Assembly: GCA_964646785.1 (NCBI GenBank)
Contig: CAZYGU010000008.1
Span: forward strand, 1-27,096
From: JBGTNQ01 sp964646785
GTDB lineage: Bacteria; Patescibacteriota; Minisyncoccia; Phycocordibacterales; Zambryskibacteraceae
DNA length: 27,096 bases
Direction of reading: 5' to 3'
A program made the position numbers and the translations under genes. Below are positions 1-6,416 of this stretch, piece by piece. How positions within the stretch are numbered: position 1 is the first letter of the stretch; each line of letters opens with the position of its first letter. The notes under the pieces were generated by a model. That model did not search any database. It was given only the letters and a program-made list of their open reading frames with translations, and was not told the DNA's origin.

Positions 1-937
1 TGATCCGCTCAGCTTCCTTGTCAGCTGCCTGGTTGTTGAGATCTGCAACAAGAATAGATTCACGTGCCTTCTTCAGCTCGGGGTTGTCACTCGCGAAGTC
101 GAATTTCTCGAAACGCGCTGAGGCAATCCAGACACCGTCGCTTTCAAGAAGTCCCGGTTTCCCGTTGCCGATTGATGATGCGAGAGCGAGAATCTTGTCC
201 ACCAAATCATCCTTACCCGTTGTATCGCGCTCTGTGCGAAGTTCCTGTTCGGTCTTTGAACCGACATGTTCCTTGCATACCTGCGTGACTGCACTGTAGA
301 GGTTCTTGATCCATGCTCCCGAAAGAAATAGTGCTTTCTTCGGGTGCCAGATTTGAACAACAAACACTACAGTAATCTCAACTTCGGTCTTGTCAGCATT
401 CAGCTGCTTCAGATTCAAAGCAAGTGTGTGTTGGAAGAATACTTCCGGGCCGGTTCTTGTCTTGTTGACTGTCCCGCCGATGCCGTTTGATGCAACTTCC
501 CATGATACGTAGGTAATTGATCCACGCCATGGGCGACGGAAGAATCCAGTCCACGCTAGGCCGAGGTCATCGAGGATATTCTCCGTTTTGACGCTGGTTG
601 TGGCTGGTGTTGATGGTGCCGGTGTTCCTGCAGGTAGAGCGGGGATTGGAGTGTACTCGAACGTATCAGGATTCCACGTAAACCCAGGAATTGGGGATGC
701 GAGAATCGTTGATAGAACGCCAACTTTCTTCGACGGGTTTGACGCCGTTGTCGTGTTCTTGTCGTCCGTCCATTTTTCAATGGGAAGGAACGAACCAGTT
801 GCCGGCTCCTGAATCAGTGGACTCCACTTCGATTCAATTGCCGCCCACTTTACCAGAAGATTCTTCAGGATGAGTGGTCCAAAGAAGTATGCTGCTATGG
901 CGAGAGCCACAAACAGCAACGCTAGGGATGTTATCAT
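1..937 (-). CDS. SPFH/band-7-like membrane protein (3' end outside window)
   Basis: This open frame runs from an ATG at 937 to the left edge without a stop, giving at least 312 residues. It begins with one hydrophobic segment (about residues 2-25, MITSLALLFVALAIAAYFFG), then a Pro/Thr-rich linker near residues 100-125. A mixed alpha/beta region follows, then a charged, Ala/Glu-rich helical stretch near residues 285-312 (ELKKARESILVADLNNQAAD). An N-terminal anchor, a beta-rich body and an Ala/Glu helix is the layout of SPFH (stomatin/prohibitin/flotillin) proteins, which form membrane-associated oligomers. The family call rests on layout and feel, not on a decisive motif. It has its own consensus promoter and a leader of about 40 nt. 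Base composition is visibly GC-richer than in the housekeeping genes to its right. It could instead be an unrelated single-pass protein. Confidence 0.6.
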   Translation of the reverse strand, partial: MITSLALLFVALAIAAYFFGPLILKNLLVKWAAIESKWSPLIQEPATGSFLPIEKWTDDKNTTTASNPSKKVGVLSTILASPIPGFTWNPDTFEYTPIPALPAGTPAPSTPATTSVKTENILDDLGLAWTGFFRRPWRGSITYVSWEVASNGIGGTVNKTRTGPEVFFQHTLALNLKQLNADKTEVEITVVFVVQIWHPKKALFLSGAWIKNLYSAVTQVCKEHVGSKTEQELRTERDTTGKDDLVDKILALASSIGNGKPGLLESDGVWIASARFEKFDFASDNPELKKARESILVADLNNQAADKEAERI

Positions 938-983
938 TTGTCTCTCTAAGATGAGGTTTCTGTAAGGTACTGCTCCTGGCGGT

Positions 984-1012
984 ATATTATCACAAAATAT
1001 GCTTAAAGTCAA
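984..1012 (-). promoter_or_regulatory. sigma70-type promoter of the SPFH-like gene
   Basis: On the minus strand TTGACT is followed after exactly 17 nt by TAATAT. The predicted start of transcription is about 40 nt before the ATG at 937. The leader carries a weak purine run (AGAGAGA) a few bases before the start codon. Confidence 0.75.
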
Positions 1013-1026
1013 TGGTATGAAATCAA

Positions 1027-1056
1027 GAAAAAAACTGACAATGAAGTCAGTTTTTT
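1027..1056 (-). terminator. intrinsic terminator after tRNA-Leu(TAG)
   Basis: ACTGAC and GTCAGT form a 6-bp stem around AATGAA, extended by A/T pairs. Read on the minus strand it ends in a run of seven T just after the tRNA-Leu. Confidence 0.75.
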
Positions 1057-1060
1057 CGTG

Positions 1061-1143
1061 TGCTGGGGAGGAGACTTGAACTCCTAATCCGCAAGGGAAC
1101 TAGTTCCTAAGACTAGCGCGTATACCAATTCCGCCACCCCAGC
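1061..1143 (-). tRNA. tRNA-Leu (anticodon TAG)
   Basis: This 83-nt cloverleaf has acceptor arms GCTGGGG/CCCCAGC, the leucine-type long variable arm, and a T arm with TTCAAGT. The anticodon loop CTTAGGA sits on a CTAGT/ACTAG stem and gives anticodon TAG. The discriminator is A, and CCA is not encoded (CAC follows), so CCA must be added after processing. Confidence 0.93.
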
Positions 1144-1162
1144 ATTTCGACATATAAGGAGT

Positions 1163-1274
1163 TGATCATTACATGATCACTACAGGTTTCGTATCGTACT
1201 CTCTGCTTTGCAGGTCCGTGGGATATACTCAACCTTTTCGACTCCTACACACATCATGCAAAAGCATGATGTGT
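1163..1274. repeat. tRNA-spacer structured element, family 1, copy A
   Basis: This spacer between tRNA-Lys and tRNA-Leu(TAG) shares ordered blocks with the spacer at 1484-1590. The blocks are the palindrome GATCATTACATGATCA (1164-1179), GTTTCGTATCG (1186-1196) and TACTCAACCTTTTC (1226-1239), followed by a hairpin. Here the hairpin is a perfect 11-bp stem, ACACATCATGC/GCATGATGTGT, with an AAAA loop (1249-1274). No T run follows on the minus strand, so it is not an ordinary terminator. Sequence between the blocks differs between copies, which suggests conserved structure. Function unknown. Confidence 0.65.
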
Positions 1275-1282
1275 TGTCGCGG

Positions 1283-1355
1283 TACCCCCAGTAGGAGTCG
1301 AACCTACGACCATCTCCTTAAGAGGGAGCTGCTCTACCAACTGAGCTATGGGCGC
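1283..1355 (-). tRNA. tRNA-Lys (anticodon CTT), imperfect acceptor stem
   Basis: D arm, anticodon arm (loop CTCTTAA, anticodon CTT) and T arm (GTAGG-TTCGACT-CCTAC) are all present in 73 nt. The 5' acceptor strand is GCGCCCA, but the 3' strand reads TGGGGGT rather than the expected TGGGCGC. That leaves a G3:G70 mismatch and a G1:U72 wobble. The first 15 nt are repeated next to the assembly gap at 1443-1457, so the copy may be a mis-join of two similar tRNAs. The discriminator is A, followed by CC but not CCA. Confidence 0.85.
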
Positions 1356-1370
1356 TTCGTTACCTAAACG

Positions 1371-1399
1371 AATATACCATAAAAACTTTTTTGTGGTAA
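1371..1399 (-). promoter_or_regulatory. promoter of tRNA-Lys
   Basis: TTACCA and TATATT are separated by 17 nt on the minus strand. A TG motif one base before the -10 makes it an extended -10. The predicted start lies about 8 nt before the tRNA 5' end. Confidence 0.55.
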
Positions 1400-1432
1400 G
1401 CTAGACCATGTATTAGCCCTAGTAGCCAAGTG

Positions 1433-1442
1433 NNNNNNNNNN
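1433..1442. other. assembly gap (10 N)
   Basis: A run of ten N separates the tRNA-Lys promoter region from a second tRNA 5' end. The true length is unknown. The flanking repeat of tRNA sequence is a plausible cause of the break. Confidence 0.98.
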
Positions 1443-1457
1443 CTGAGCTATGGGCGC
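1443..1457 (-). tRNA. 5' fragment of a tRNA cut by the gap
   Basis: The minus strand reads GCGCCCATAGCTCAG, identical to the first 15 nt of the tRNA-Lys at 1283-1355. It then runs into the N gap, so the anticodon is not visible. It may be a second tRNA-Lys or another tRNA with the same acceptor and D-arm start. Confidence 0.7.
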
Positions 1458-1483
1458 ATATGGGTTTTAAATTTTTGAGACTC

Positions 1484-1590
1484 GATCATTATATGATCAT
1501 CTGCCAAGTTTCGTATCGCACTTGCTAAACTTTGTGCGATGTACTCAACCTTTTCTCATCTCACCATACACAATAATAAAATTTTGTGTA
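1484..1590. repeat. tRNA-spacer structured element, family 1, copy B
   Basis: This is the second copy of the element at 1163-1274. It has GATCATTATATGATCA (1484-1499), GTTTCGTATCG (1508-1518), TACTCAACCTTTTC (1542-1555) and then a hairpin TACACAA/TTGTGTA (1567-1590). Between the second and third blocks is a 7-bp stem ATCGCAC/GTGCGAT. Copy A has the same position closed by TATC/GATA and CTGC/GCAG. Position and blocks are conserved while the helix sequence changes. It lies directly 3' of tRNA-Leu(TAA). Confidence 0.65.
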
Positions 1591-1595
1591 CCGTG

Positions 1596-1678
1596 TGCCC
1601 GGAGTGAGACTCGAACTCACAAGGCCTTGCGACCAGAGGATTTTAAGTCCGCCGTGTATACCATTCCACCATCCGGGC
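1596..1678 (-). tRNA. tRNA-Leu (anticodon TAA)
   Basis: Acceptor GCCCGGA pairs perfectly with TCCGGGC. The anticodon loop CTTAAAA gives TAA. A long variable arm and a T loop with TTCGAGT are visible in 83 nt. Discriminator A; CCA not encoded. The A36-A37-A38 run matches the recognition pattern of MiaA, which is encoded at 10996-11946. Confidence 0.93.
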
Positions 1679-1727
1679 AATTCTGAAAATGAATACTCAA
1701 ACCTATTTTACTCTATCACTTTCAGGG

Positions 1728-1799
1728 AGGCCACGGTGGGAATCGAACCCGCGTATAAGAGTTTTGCAGACTCTTGCCTTACCACTTGGCGACGTGGCC
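1728..1799 (-). tRNA. tRNA-Cys (anticodon GCA)
   Basis: Acceptor GGCCACG pairs with CGTGGCC. The anticodon stem AGAGT/ACTCT encloses CTGCAAA, giving GCA. The T arm is GCGGG-TTCGATT-CCCAC. The discriminator is T (U73), as is usual for tRNA-Cys. Total 72 nt, no encoded CCA. Confidence 0.93.
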
Positions 1800-1811
1800 C
1801 GTAAAGACAAT

Positions 1812-1828
1812 CCGGCGTTATGCGCCGG
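1812..1828 (-). terminator. hairpin after rbfA, possible weak terminator
   Basis: CCGGCG and CGCCGG form a perfect 6-bp GC stem around TTATG, ten bases past the rbfA stop. The T run on the minus strand is poor (ATTGTCTTT). It could be a weak terminator or a processing signal ahead of tRNA-Cys. Confidence 0.45.
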
Positions 1829-1838
1829 CACTCTTATA

Positions 1839-2171
1839 CTAATCGCTTCCCAGCAATAAATCAATTTTCTGACGGTTTCTTTCTCCCTGATCAATCTTAA
1901 AAGAGATATGAGGTACGCGTCCTAATCGTGATTTTTCTTGTACATATTCCTTGAAATGTTTTCTTTGTCGATCAAGGAAATCTTGGGCTGCTGCTTCTTG
2001 ATTGTCGGGGAGCACAGTATAGAGAAGGGTAATCAATTTTCCATCTCCAGAAAGTTTACTTCCTGTGATGGTAATGAGGGATGTTCGATTTGATTGCTCT
2101 GACAAAAACTCCGCTGCAAGGCGAGCAAGAAGTTCTGGAAGTTTGTCGTTTCTGTAGCTTGTATGTCTCAT
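1839..2171 (-). CDS. rbfA: ribosome-binding factor A
   Basis: RbfA binds the 30S subunit near helix 1 of 16S rRNA and helps late maturation, especially in the cold. The 110-residue product has the size and layout of the single KH-like RbfA domain. It has an N-terminal helix with LARLAAEFLSEQ, central strands around LITITGSKLSGDGKLITLLY, and the end motif RVPHISFKIDQGERNRQKID, which resembles the family's R-x-P-x-(I/L)-x-F pattern. The ATG lies one base past the infB TAA, so translation is probably coupled. The pairing infB-rbfA is standard in bacteria, which supports the call. Confidence 0.85.
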   Translation of the reverse strand: MRHTSYRNDKLPELLARLAAEFLSEQSNRTSLITITGSKLSGDGKLITLLYTVLPDNQEAAAQDFLDRQRKHFKEYVQEKSRLGRVPHISFKIDQGERNRQKIDLLLGSD

Positions 2172-2172
2172 A

Positions 2173-3669
2173 TTATCGTTTTACTACAGCAAAGCACTCA
2201 ATCTTGTCACCAGGCGCGATTTCAATTTTTGATTCGATCATGGTGCCGAATTCACTTCCTTCACTAATACGCCCTGTCTTTTCTTTTTGAGTTTGAAGTT
2301 CTCGAATGCGTCCACGACCAATCTCTGCATCTCGTCGGATGATTCGAATTTGTTCACCAGATACAATTTCTCCTTCCTCAACTCTTCCTCCGAGGATTTG
2401 CTTGTCTTTTACTTTTGAAAAGAATTTAAGAATCTTAGCTCTACCAGTCACTTCTTCAGTTTCAATAGACGGGGTTCGAACCTTGAGTTCTCCATCAAGC
2501 CATTCTGTGAGTTTGTAGATGATGTCAAAAATTTGAAATGGAATACCAAGTCGAAGAGCTAGACTTTCTGCTTGAGAGTCAATTTTTGTATGAAAACCAA
2601 TAATAATAGGATTATCAGTACCGCTTGCAGCTCGAACATCATTTTCTGTTACTGGTCCAAGTCCTGAGAGTACAACTTTTGGTAATATTCGCTCATTCTC
2701 CAATTTTCCGATTTCGTAGATAAGTGCATCAAGACTTCCTCGGGTGTCAGCTTTAATAATAATTGGAATCAATTTTTTCTCACTGTTTCCTTGGTCAACA
2801 ACGATGTTGTTTTTTGGATTATTTTTGTATGCAAGTGCAAGTGCAATGGCATCTTTCTTGTCTTGTACGCAGACAAATTCCTCACCAACAGCTGGAGGAG
2901 TATCCCAACCCACAATACGGATAGGGCTTGAGAAGGTCGCTTCCTCTATTGGTTTACCAAGAAAATTTTCAACAATTCGAAGAGGGGAGATACTTTCTCC
3001 GCATACGGCAAATTCTCCTTTGTGGAGAGTTCCATTTTTTACGATTGCACTTGCGGTGATACCTTTCTTTGTATCAAGATTACTTTCGATAATAATTCCA
3101 CTTGCTCTGGCGTGAGTGTCTGCTTTTAATTCTTCAAGCTCTGCGGTAAGAATAAGGAGATCAAGGAGTTCAGGGATTCCTTCACCTGTTTTTGCTGAAA
3201 TCGCAACCCAAGAGATATCTCCGCCGTATCCTTCGACATACATGTCATTTTCTGCAAGGTTTTGTTTTGTTCTATCAACACTTGCGCCTGGTTTATCGAT
3301 TTTATTGATCGCAATAACAAAGGGAATGTTGTCAGCTTTGAGAACACGAAGTGCCTCGAGTGTTTGTGGTTTTACTCCGTCTTCAGCGGAAACAACGAGA
3401 ACCCCGATGTCTGCAACTTTCGCACCGCGTGCTCGAATTGCTCCGAATGCTTCGTGTCCAGGTGTATCAAGAAAAGTGATTCTATGATTTGCTCCATCTT
3501 TTCCAACATGCGCAACTTCGTATGCAGATAAATGCTGAGTGATACCACCAGCCTCTTTATCAACGATGTTTGTTTTTCGAATATAGTCCAAAAGAGTCGA
3601 CTTGCCATGGTCGATGTGTCCCATAATGGTTATTACGGGTGGTCGTTCTGTGAGTGTCTCTGCTTTCAT
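2173..3669 (-). CDS. infB: translation initiation factor IF-2, short form
   Basis: IF-2 is the GTPase that brings initiator tRNA to the 30S subunit and promotes subunit joining. The 498-residue product starts almost directly at the G domain: GHIDHGKS (17-24), the G2-region GGITQH near 41-46, DTPGH (68-72), NKID (122-125) and a SAKTG motif. Domains II, III and the C-terminal fMet-tRNA-binding barrel follow. The long N-terminal extension found in most bacteria is absent, which I associate with Patescibacteria. GHIDHGKS has Ile and Ser where GHVDHGKT is usual; both are conservative. The ATG at 3669 lies five bases after the upstream DUF4446 stop, so this is the middle gene of an operon. Confidence 0.96.
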   Translation of the reverse strand: MKAETLTERPPVITIMGHIDHGKSTLLDYIRKTNIVDKEAGGITQHLSAYEVAHVGKDGANHRITFLDTPGHEAFGAIRARGAKVADIGVLVVSAEDGVKPQTLEALRVLKADNIPFVIAINKIDKPGASVDRTKQNLAENDMYVEGYGGDISWVAISAKTGEGIPELLDLLILTAELEELKADTHARASGIIIESNLDTKKGITASAIVKNGTLHKGEFAVCGESISPLRIVENFLGKPIEEATFSSPIRIVGWDTPPAVGEEFVCVQDKKDAIALALAYKNNPKNNIVVDQGNSEKKLIPIIIKADTRGSLDALIYEIGKLENERILPKVVLSGLGPVTENDVRAASGTDNPIIIGFHTKIDSQAESLALRLGIPFQIFDIIYKLTEWLDGELKVRTPSIETEEVTGRAKILKFFSKVKDKQILGGRVEEGEIVSGEQIRIIRRDAEIGRGRIRELQTQKEKTGRISEGSEFGTMIESKIEIAPGDKIECFAVVKR

Positions 3670-3673
3670 GGAA

Positions 3674-4153
3674 TTATTTTTTCTCGTAGTTAAGAGATTC
3701 TTTCGCTTGATTGATGACAGATTTTTCTTCAGCGGTCACCTCAAAGTCAGATTGGAACTTCTTTAGTGGTTTTGAGAAGACACTAATATGATCTCGTGAG
3801 TAGAGACTAGAAATGACAACCCCGTCACCTTTTTCGTTGATGAATGCAGTTGAGAAGCTTTGATTTCCTCCAGATCCTGTTCCTTTAAAAGGATTGAATC
3901 GAACAGTTTCAACTGCCTGAAGACTTCTCTTGAGTCGTGCCTCAATATTCTTCAAATACTCTATTGAGTCTTTTTTAAACTGTCCGTAATCTTCCAAACC
4001 TCCTTTCATAGCAAGAATCGAATCCTCGAGACTCTTACCATTTTTACCCATAAGAAGGCGCTTTAATCGAATCTCAAGATTAATGATCCAGAGGATAAGG
4101 AGGACGATGAGTCCCAAAAGGGCATATATCATTGTTGCTGTACTCAGTATCAT
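3674..4153 (-). CDS. DUF4446 family membrane-anchored protein
   Basis: The 159-residue product has one N-terminal transmembrane segment (about residues 8-26), then a charged coiled-coil-like helix with alternating Arg, Lys and Glu. A conserved C-terminal block near 103-148 contains VRFNPFKGTGSGGNQSFS, GDGVVISSLYSRD and a KPLKKF motif. That block is what I recognise as DUF4446, a family of unknown function in Firmicutes and candidate-phylum bacteria. Topology suggests a small cytoplasmic domain tethered to the membrane. It is the first gene of the DUF4446-infB-rbfA operon. The 23-nt leader is pyrimidine-rich and has no Shine-Dalgarno sequence. A second in-frame ATG eight codons in is a possible alternative start. 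Confidence 0.75.
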   Translation of the reverse strand: MILSTATMIYALLGLIVLLILWIINLEIRLKRLLMGKNGKSLEDSILAMKGGLEDYGQFKKDSIEYLKNIEARLKRSLQAVETVRFNPFKGTGSGGNQSFSTAFINEKGDGVVISSLYSRDHISVFSKPLKKFQSDFEVTAEEKSVINQAKESLNYEKK

Positions 4154-4182
4154 GGTGAATGGGAAAGAAACGACAGGACATC

Positions 4183-4210
4183 AGTATACAAAAAAAAGCT
4201 GTCTCTGCAA
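4183..4210 (-). promoter_or_regulatory. promoter of the DUF4446-infB-rbfA operon
   Basis: TTGCAG and TATACT are 16 nt apart on the minus strand (TTTGCA with a 17-nt spacer fits as well). The spacer is a T tract. The predicted leader before the ATG at 4153 is about 23 nt. Confidence 0.6.
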
Positions 4211-4238
4211 AGGATTATTGAGATAGTCAAGGATGAAA

Positions 4239-4267
4239 TATACAGGGTACAATTTCTGTGGTATAAC
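4239..4267 (+). promoter_or_regulatory. leaderless-type promoter of the cysteine desulfurase gene
   Basis: TATACA, a 17-nt spacer, then TATAAC ending 8 nt before the ATG at 4276. Transcription would start at or next to the start codon. No Shine-Dalgarno sequence is present. Confidence 0.55.
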
Positions 4268-4275
4268 ACTGTGAC

Positions 4276-5469
4276 ATGAAAAAGAGAAATAATACCGAAA
4301 GAATTTATCTTGATCACGCATCGACAACTCCTATTGATGAGTCGGTTTTTCGTGCAATGAAGCCGTTTTTAACGAATCAATTTCATAATCCTTCAGCTTT
4401 ATATCGGGAAGGGGTTGCTGCGAAAGAAATACTTGAAACATCGCGAAAAGAAGTTGCGCTTACAATGCATGCACTTCCAGATGAAATTATTTTTACAGGG
4501 AGTGGTACTGAGTCAGATAATCTGGCTATTCTCGGTATCGTCAAAGAATCAAAAAAAACTATCTCGAGACCTCATGTCATATTGTCAGCAATTGAGCACC
4601 CTGCAGTGCTTGAACTTGTTTCAGAAATTAACCGTATGGGCGGGGAAGTAAGTGTTGTGTATCCAGAATCAAATGGAATTGTTTCTCCAGAAAAAGTACA
4701 GGAACTCCTTAAGTCTTCTACTGTACTTGTCAGCATTATGTATGCAAACAATGAAATTGGAACCATCCAGCCAATTAAAGATATTGCAAAAGTAATACGA
4801 TATTTCAAAAAAACTCATGTAAAACGAAAGGCGAACAACTATCCATATTTCCATACTGATGCTAGTCAGGCGGCAAATTATTGCTCACTCAACGTGCTAG
4901 AGCTTTCAGTCGATCTTATGACACTTGATGGATCAAAAGTGTATGGGCCAAAGGGTGTTGGGGTATTGTTTGTAAAAAGAGGGGTTCCGATTGAGCCTAT
5001 CATGTTTGGAGGAGGTCAAGAAAAGGGACTTCGATCTGGTACAGAAAATCTTGCCTATATCGTTGGCTTTACAAAAGCACTTTCGCTTTCACAAGCGCTA
5101 GCAAAAAAAGAATCGGAACGATTATCGAAACTTCGCGATAAAACGATACAAAGTATATTAGCTCAATTTCCACATGCTAGCCTAAATGGTGATGGATTAC
5201 AGAGATTACCAAACAATATTAATATCTGTTTTCCAGGGATTGATAGTGAGTATGCGGTTATAAAAGCAGACGCAGTAGGAATTCTATGTTCTACCGCTAG
5301 TTCATGTCGAACACTGTCAGAAAATGTTAGATCGTACGTCTTAGATTCACTCGGTAAAGACGATGGATGTGCCGAGAGCTCACTTCGTTTTACGATGGGG
5401 AGGTCAACAACTGCAAAAGAAATGAATACACTATTAAAACTATTACCGCATATTATTTCTCAGACATAG
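4276..5469 (+). CDS. cysteine desulfurase (NifS/IscS-like, PLP-dependent)
   Basis: The enzyme would remove sulfur from cysteine as an enzyme-bound persulfide for tRNA thiolation or Fe-S assembly. The 397-residue class V aminotransferase fold shows YLDHASTTP (11-19), the cofactor-stacking His in EHPA (His108), Asp195 in HTDASQ, and the Schiff-base Lys221 in GSKVYGPKG. It also has GGGQEKGLRSGTEN (245-258) and a catalytic-loop cysteine, most likely Cys344 in STASSCRT. The residue before the lysine is Ser instead of the His usual in IscS/NifS. The loop is one residue longer than in IscS and has a second cysteine at 338. No scaffold (IscU/SufU) or tRNA thiolase gene is nearby, so the acceptor is not known. 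I leave the symbol blank because iscS and nifS roles cannot be separated here. Confidence 0.9.
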   Translation: MKKRNNTERIYLDHASTTPIDESVFRAMKPFLTNQFHNPSALYREGVAAKEILETSRKEVALTMHALPDEIIFTGSGTESDNLAILGIVKESKKTISRPHVILSAIEHPAVLELVSEINRMGGEVSVVYPESNGIVSPEKVQELLKSSTVLVSIMYANNEIGTIQPIKDIAKVIRYFKKTHVKRKANNYPYFHTDASQAANYCSLNVLELSVDLMTLDGSKVYGPKGVGVLFVKRGVPIEPIMFGGGQEKGLRSGTENLAYIVGFTKALSLSQALAKKESERLSKLRDKTIQSILAQFPHASLNGDGLQRLPNNINICFPGIDSEYAVIKADAVGILCSTASSCRTLSENVRSYVLDSLGKDDGCAESSLRFTMGRSTTAKEMNTLLKLLPHIISQT

Positions 5470-5486
5470 TATAGTTTTTCATTTGC

Positions 5487-5515
5487 TTGCTCTGATTGGT
5501 ATTACCCATTATTAT
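5487..5515 (+). promoter_or_regulatory. leaderless-type promoter of the HtrA-like gene
   Basis: TTGCTC, a 17-nt spacer, then TATTAT ending 6 nt before the ATG at 5522. Confidence 0.6.
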
Positions 5516-5521
5516 TAACAC

Positions 5522-6346
5522 ATGATTGAAGATCTCAATAAGACACAACTGGTTCTTCTTACTCTATTAGTGAGCTTTGTAACTTCGATTGCTACTGGAG
5601 TCATTACCTTCTCGTTAATTCAAGAAGCTCCACCAATCGTGACTCAAACGATTAATCGTGTAGTTGAACAAACAATTCAGCAGGTTACACCAGCAACAAA
5701 TGACACAAAGCCGGGTACTAAAGAGGTAACAACTGTTGTGGTAAAGGAAGAGGATCAAGTGATCGGATCAATTTCAAAGATTACGCCAAGTATTGTGCGC
5801 ATTTCTGATAATAGTTCTACACCAGATACAAATCCGTTTTATGGAATTGGAGTGATTATCTCGAAAAACGGTCTGATTGTAACTCCGCACAGAAGTACAT
5901 TTAATTCTCAATATGTATATACCGCGAGTCTTTCAGATGGAACATCGTATGAGCTTAGATACTTAGGAGCAGATAAGGACAACACGATGAATTTCTTTAC
6001 TGTGGTGTTTAAGGCAAAACCTATTTCACTCCCTGCGGTACTCTTGGCAAATGATAATGCGAAACTTGGCCAAACTCTCGTATTGATTGAAGGAAAGGAT
6101 AAAAATGTTGTCACTGTTGGTCGCGCGGCAGCTCTCACATATGTCGATATTGATGATAAGAAAGTACAAAATGGCGCCCAGATGGATGTAACACCAAAAA
6201 CAGATGTTGTAGGTTCACCAGTTCTTAATCTGACAGGGGAAGTTATAGGATTCAGGGTTCCAGTTTCTGTCGCTGGAGAATCACCCCTCTTTATCTCACC
6301 GTTTTTCCTAAGAGACACTATCGCTGAATTCCTTAAAAAATCTTAA
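5522..6346 (+). CDS. membrane-anchored HtrA/trypsin-like protein with degenerate catalytic triad
   Basis: The 274-residue product has an N-terminal transmembrane anchor (about 9-32), a Thr/Val-rich stalk (about 40-75), and a trypsin-fold domain recognisable as HtrA-like. Markers are ITPSIVRI (87-94), GIGVIISKNGLIVTP (108-122), LSDGTSYELRYLGAD (137-151) and VLNLTGEVIGFRVPV (234-248). The catalytic residues do not line up. The His falls one position early (VTPHR, His123), the Asp position reads Asn157 (MNFFTVV), and the Ser of the usual GNSGGP is replaced (DVVGSP, Val229/Val230). There is no PDZ domain. By homology it would sit outside the cytoplasmic membrane. I infer a non-catalytic binding or sensing protein; the loss of activity is read from the sequence only. 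It lies between the desulfurase and clpB genes and has its own promoter. Confidence 0.75.
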   Translation: MIEDLNKTQLVLLTLLVSFVTSIATGVITFSLIQEAPPIVTQTINRVVEQTIQQVTPATNDTKPGTKEVTTVVVKEEDQVIGSISKITPSIVRISDNSSTPDTNPFYGIGVIISKNGLIVTPHRSTFNSQYVYTASLSDGTSYELRYLGADKDNTMNFFTVVFKAKPISLPAVLLANDNAKLGQTLVLIEGKDKNVVTVGRAAALTYVDIDDKKVQNGAQMDVTPKTDVVGSPVLNLTGEVIGFRVPVSVAGESPLFISPFFLRDTIAEFLKKS

Positions 6347-6379
6347 TTTTTTGGGAATAGATTCATACAGGAGGCCTCG

Positions 6380-6408
6380 TTGACTTAGATTAAAAAGAGT
6401 TGTATTTT
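6380..6408 (+). promoter_or_regulatory. leaderless-type promoter of clpB
   Basis: TTGACT, a 17-nt spacer, then TATTTT ending 8 nt before the ATG at 6417. I see no CIRCE or other heat-shock inverted repeat here. Confidence 0.7.
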
Positions 6409-6416
6409 ACATTCAC

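Noticed and set aside
1173..1894. Short frames on both strands across the tRNA cluster
   Set aside because: They are translations of tRNA genes and structured spacers, with no start signals.
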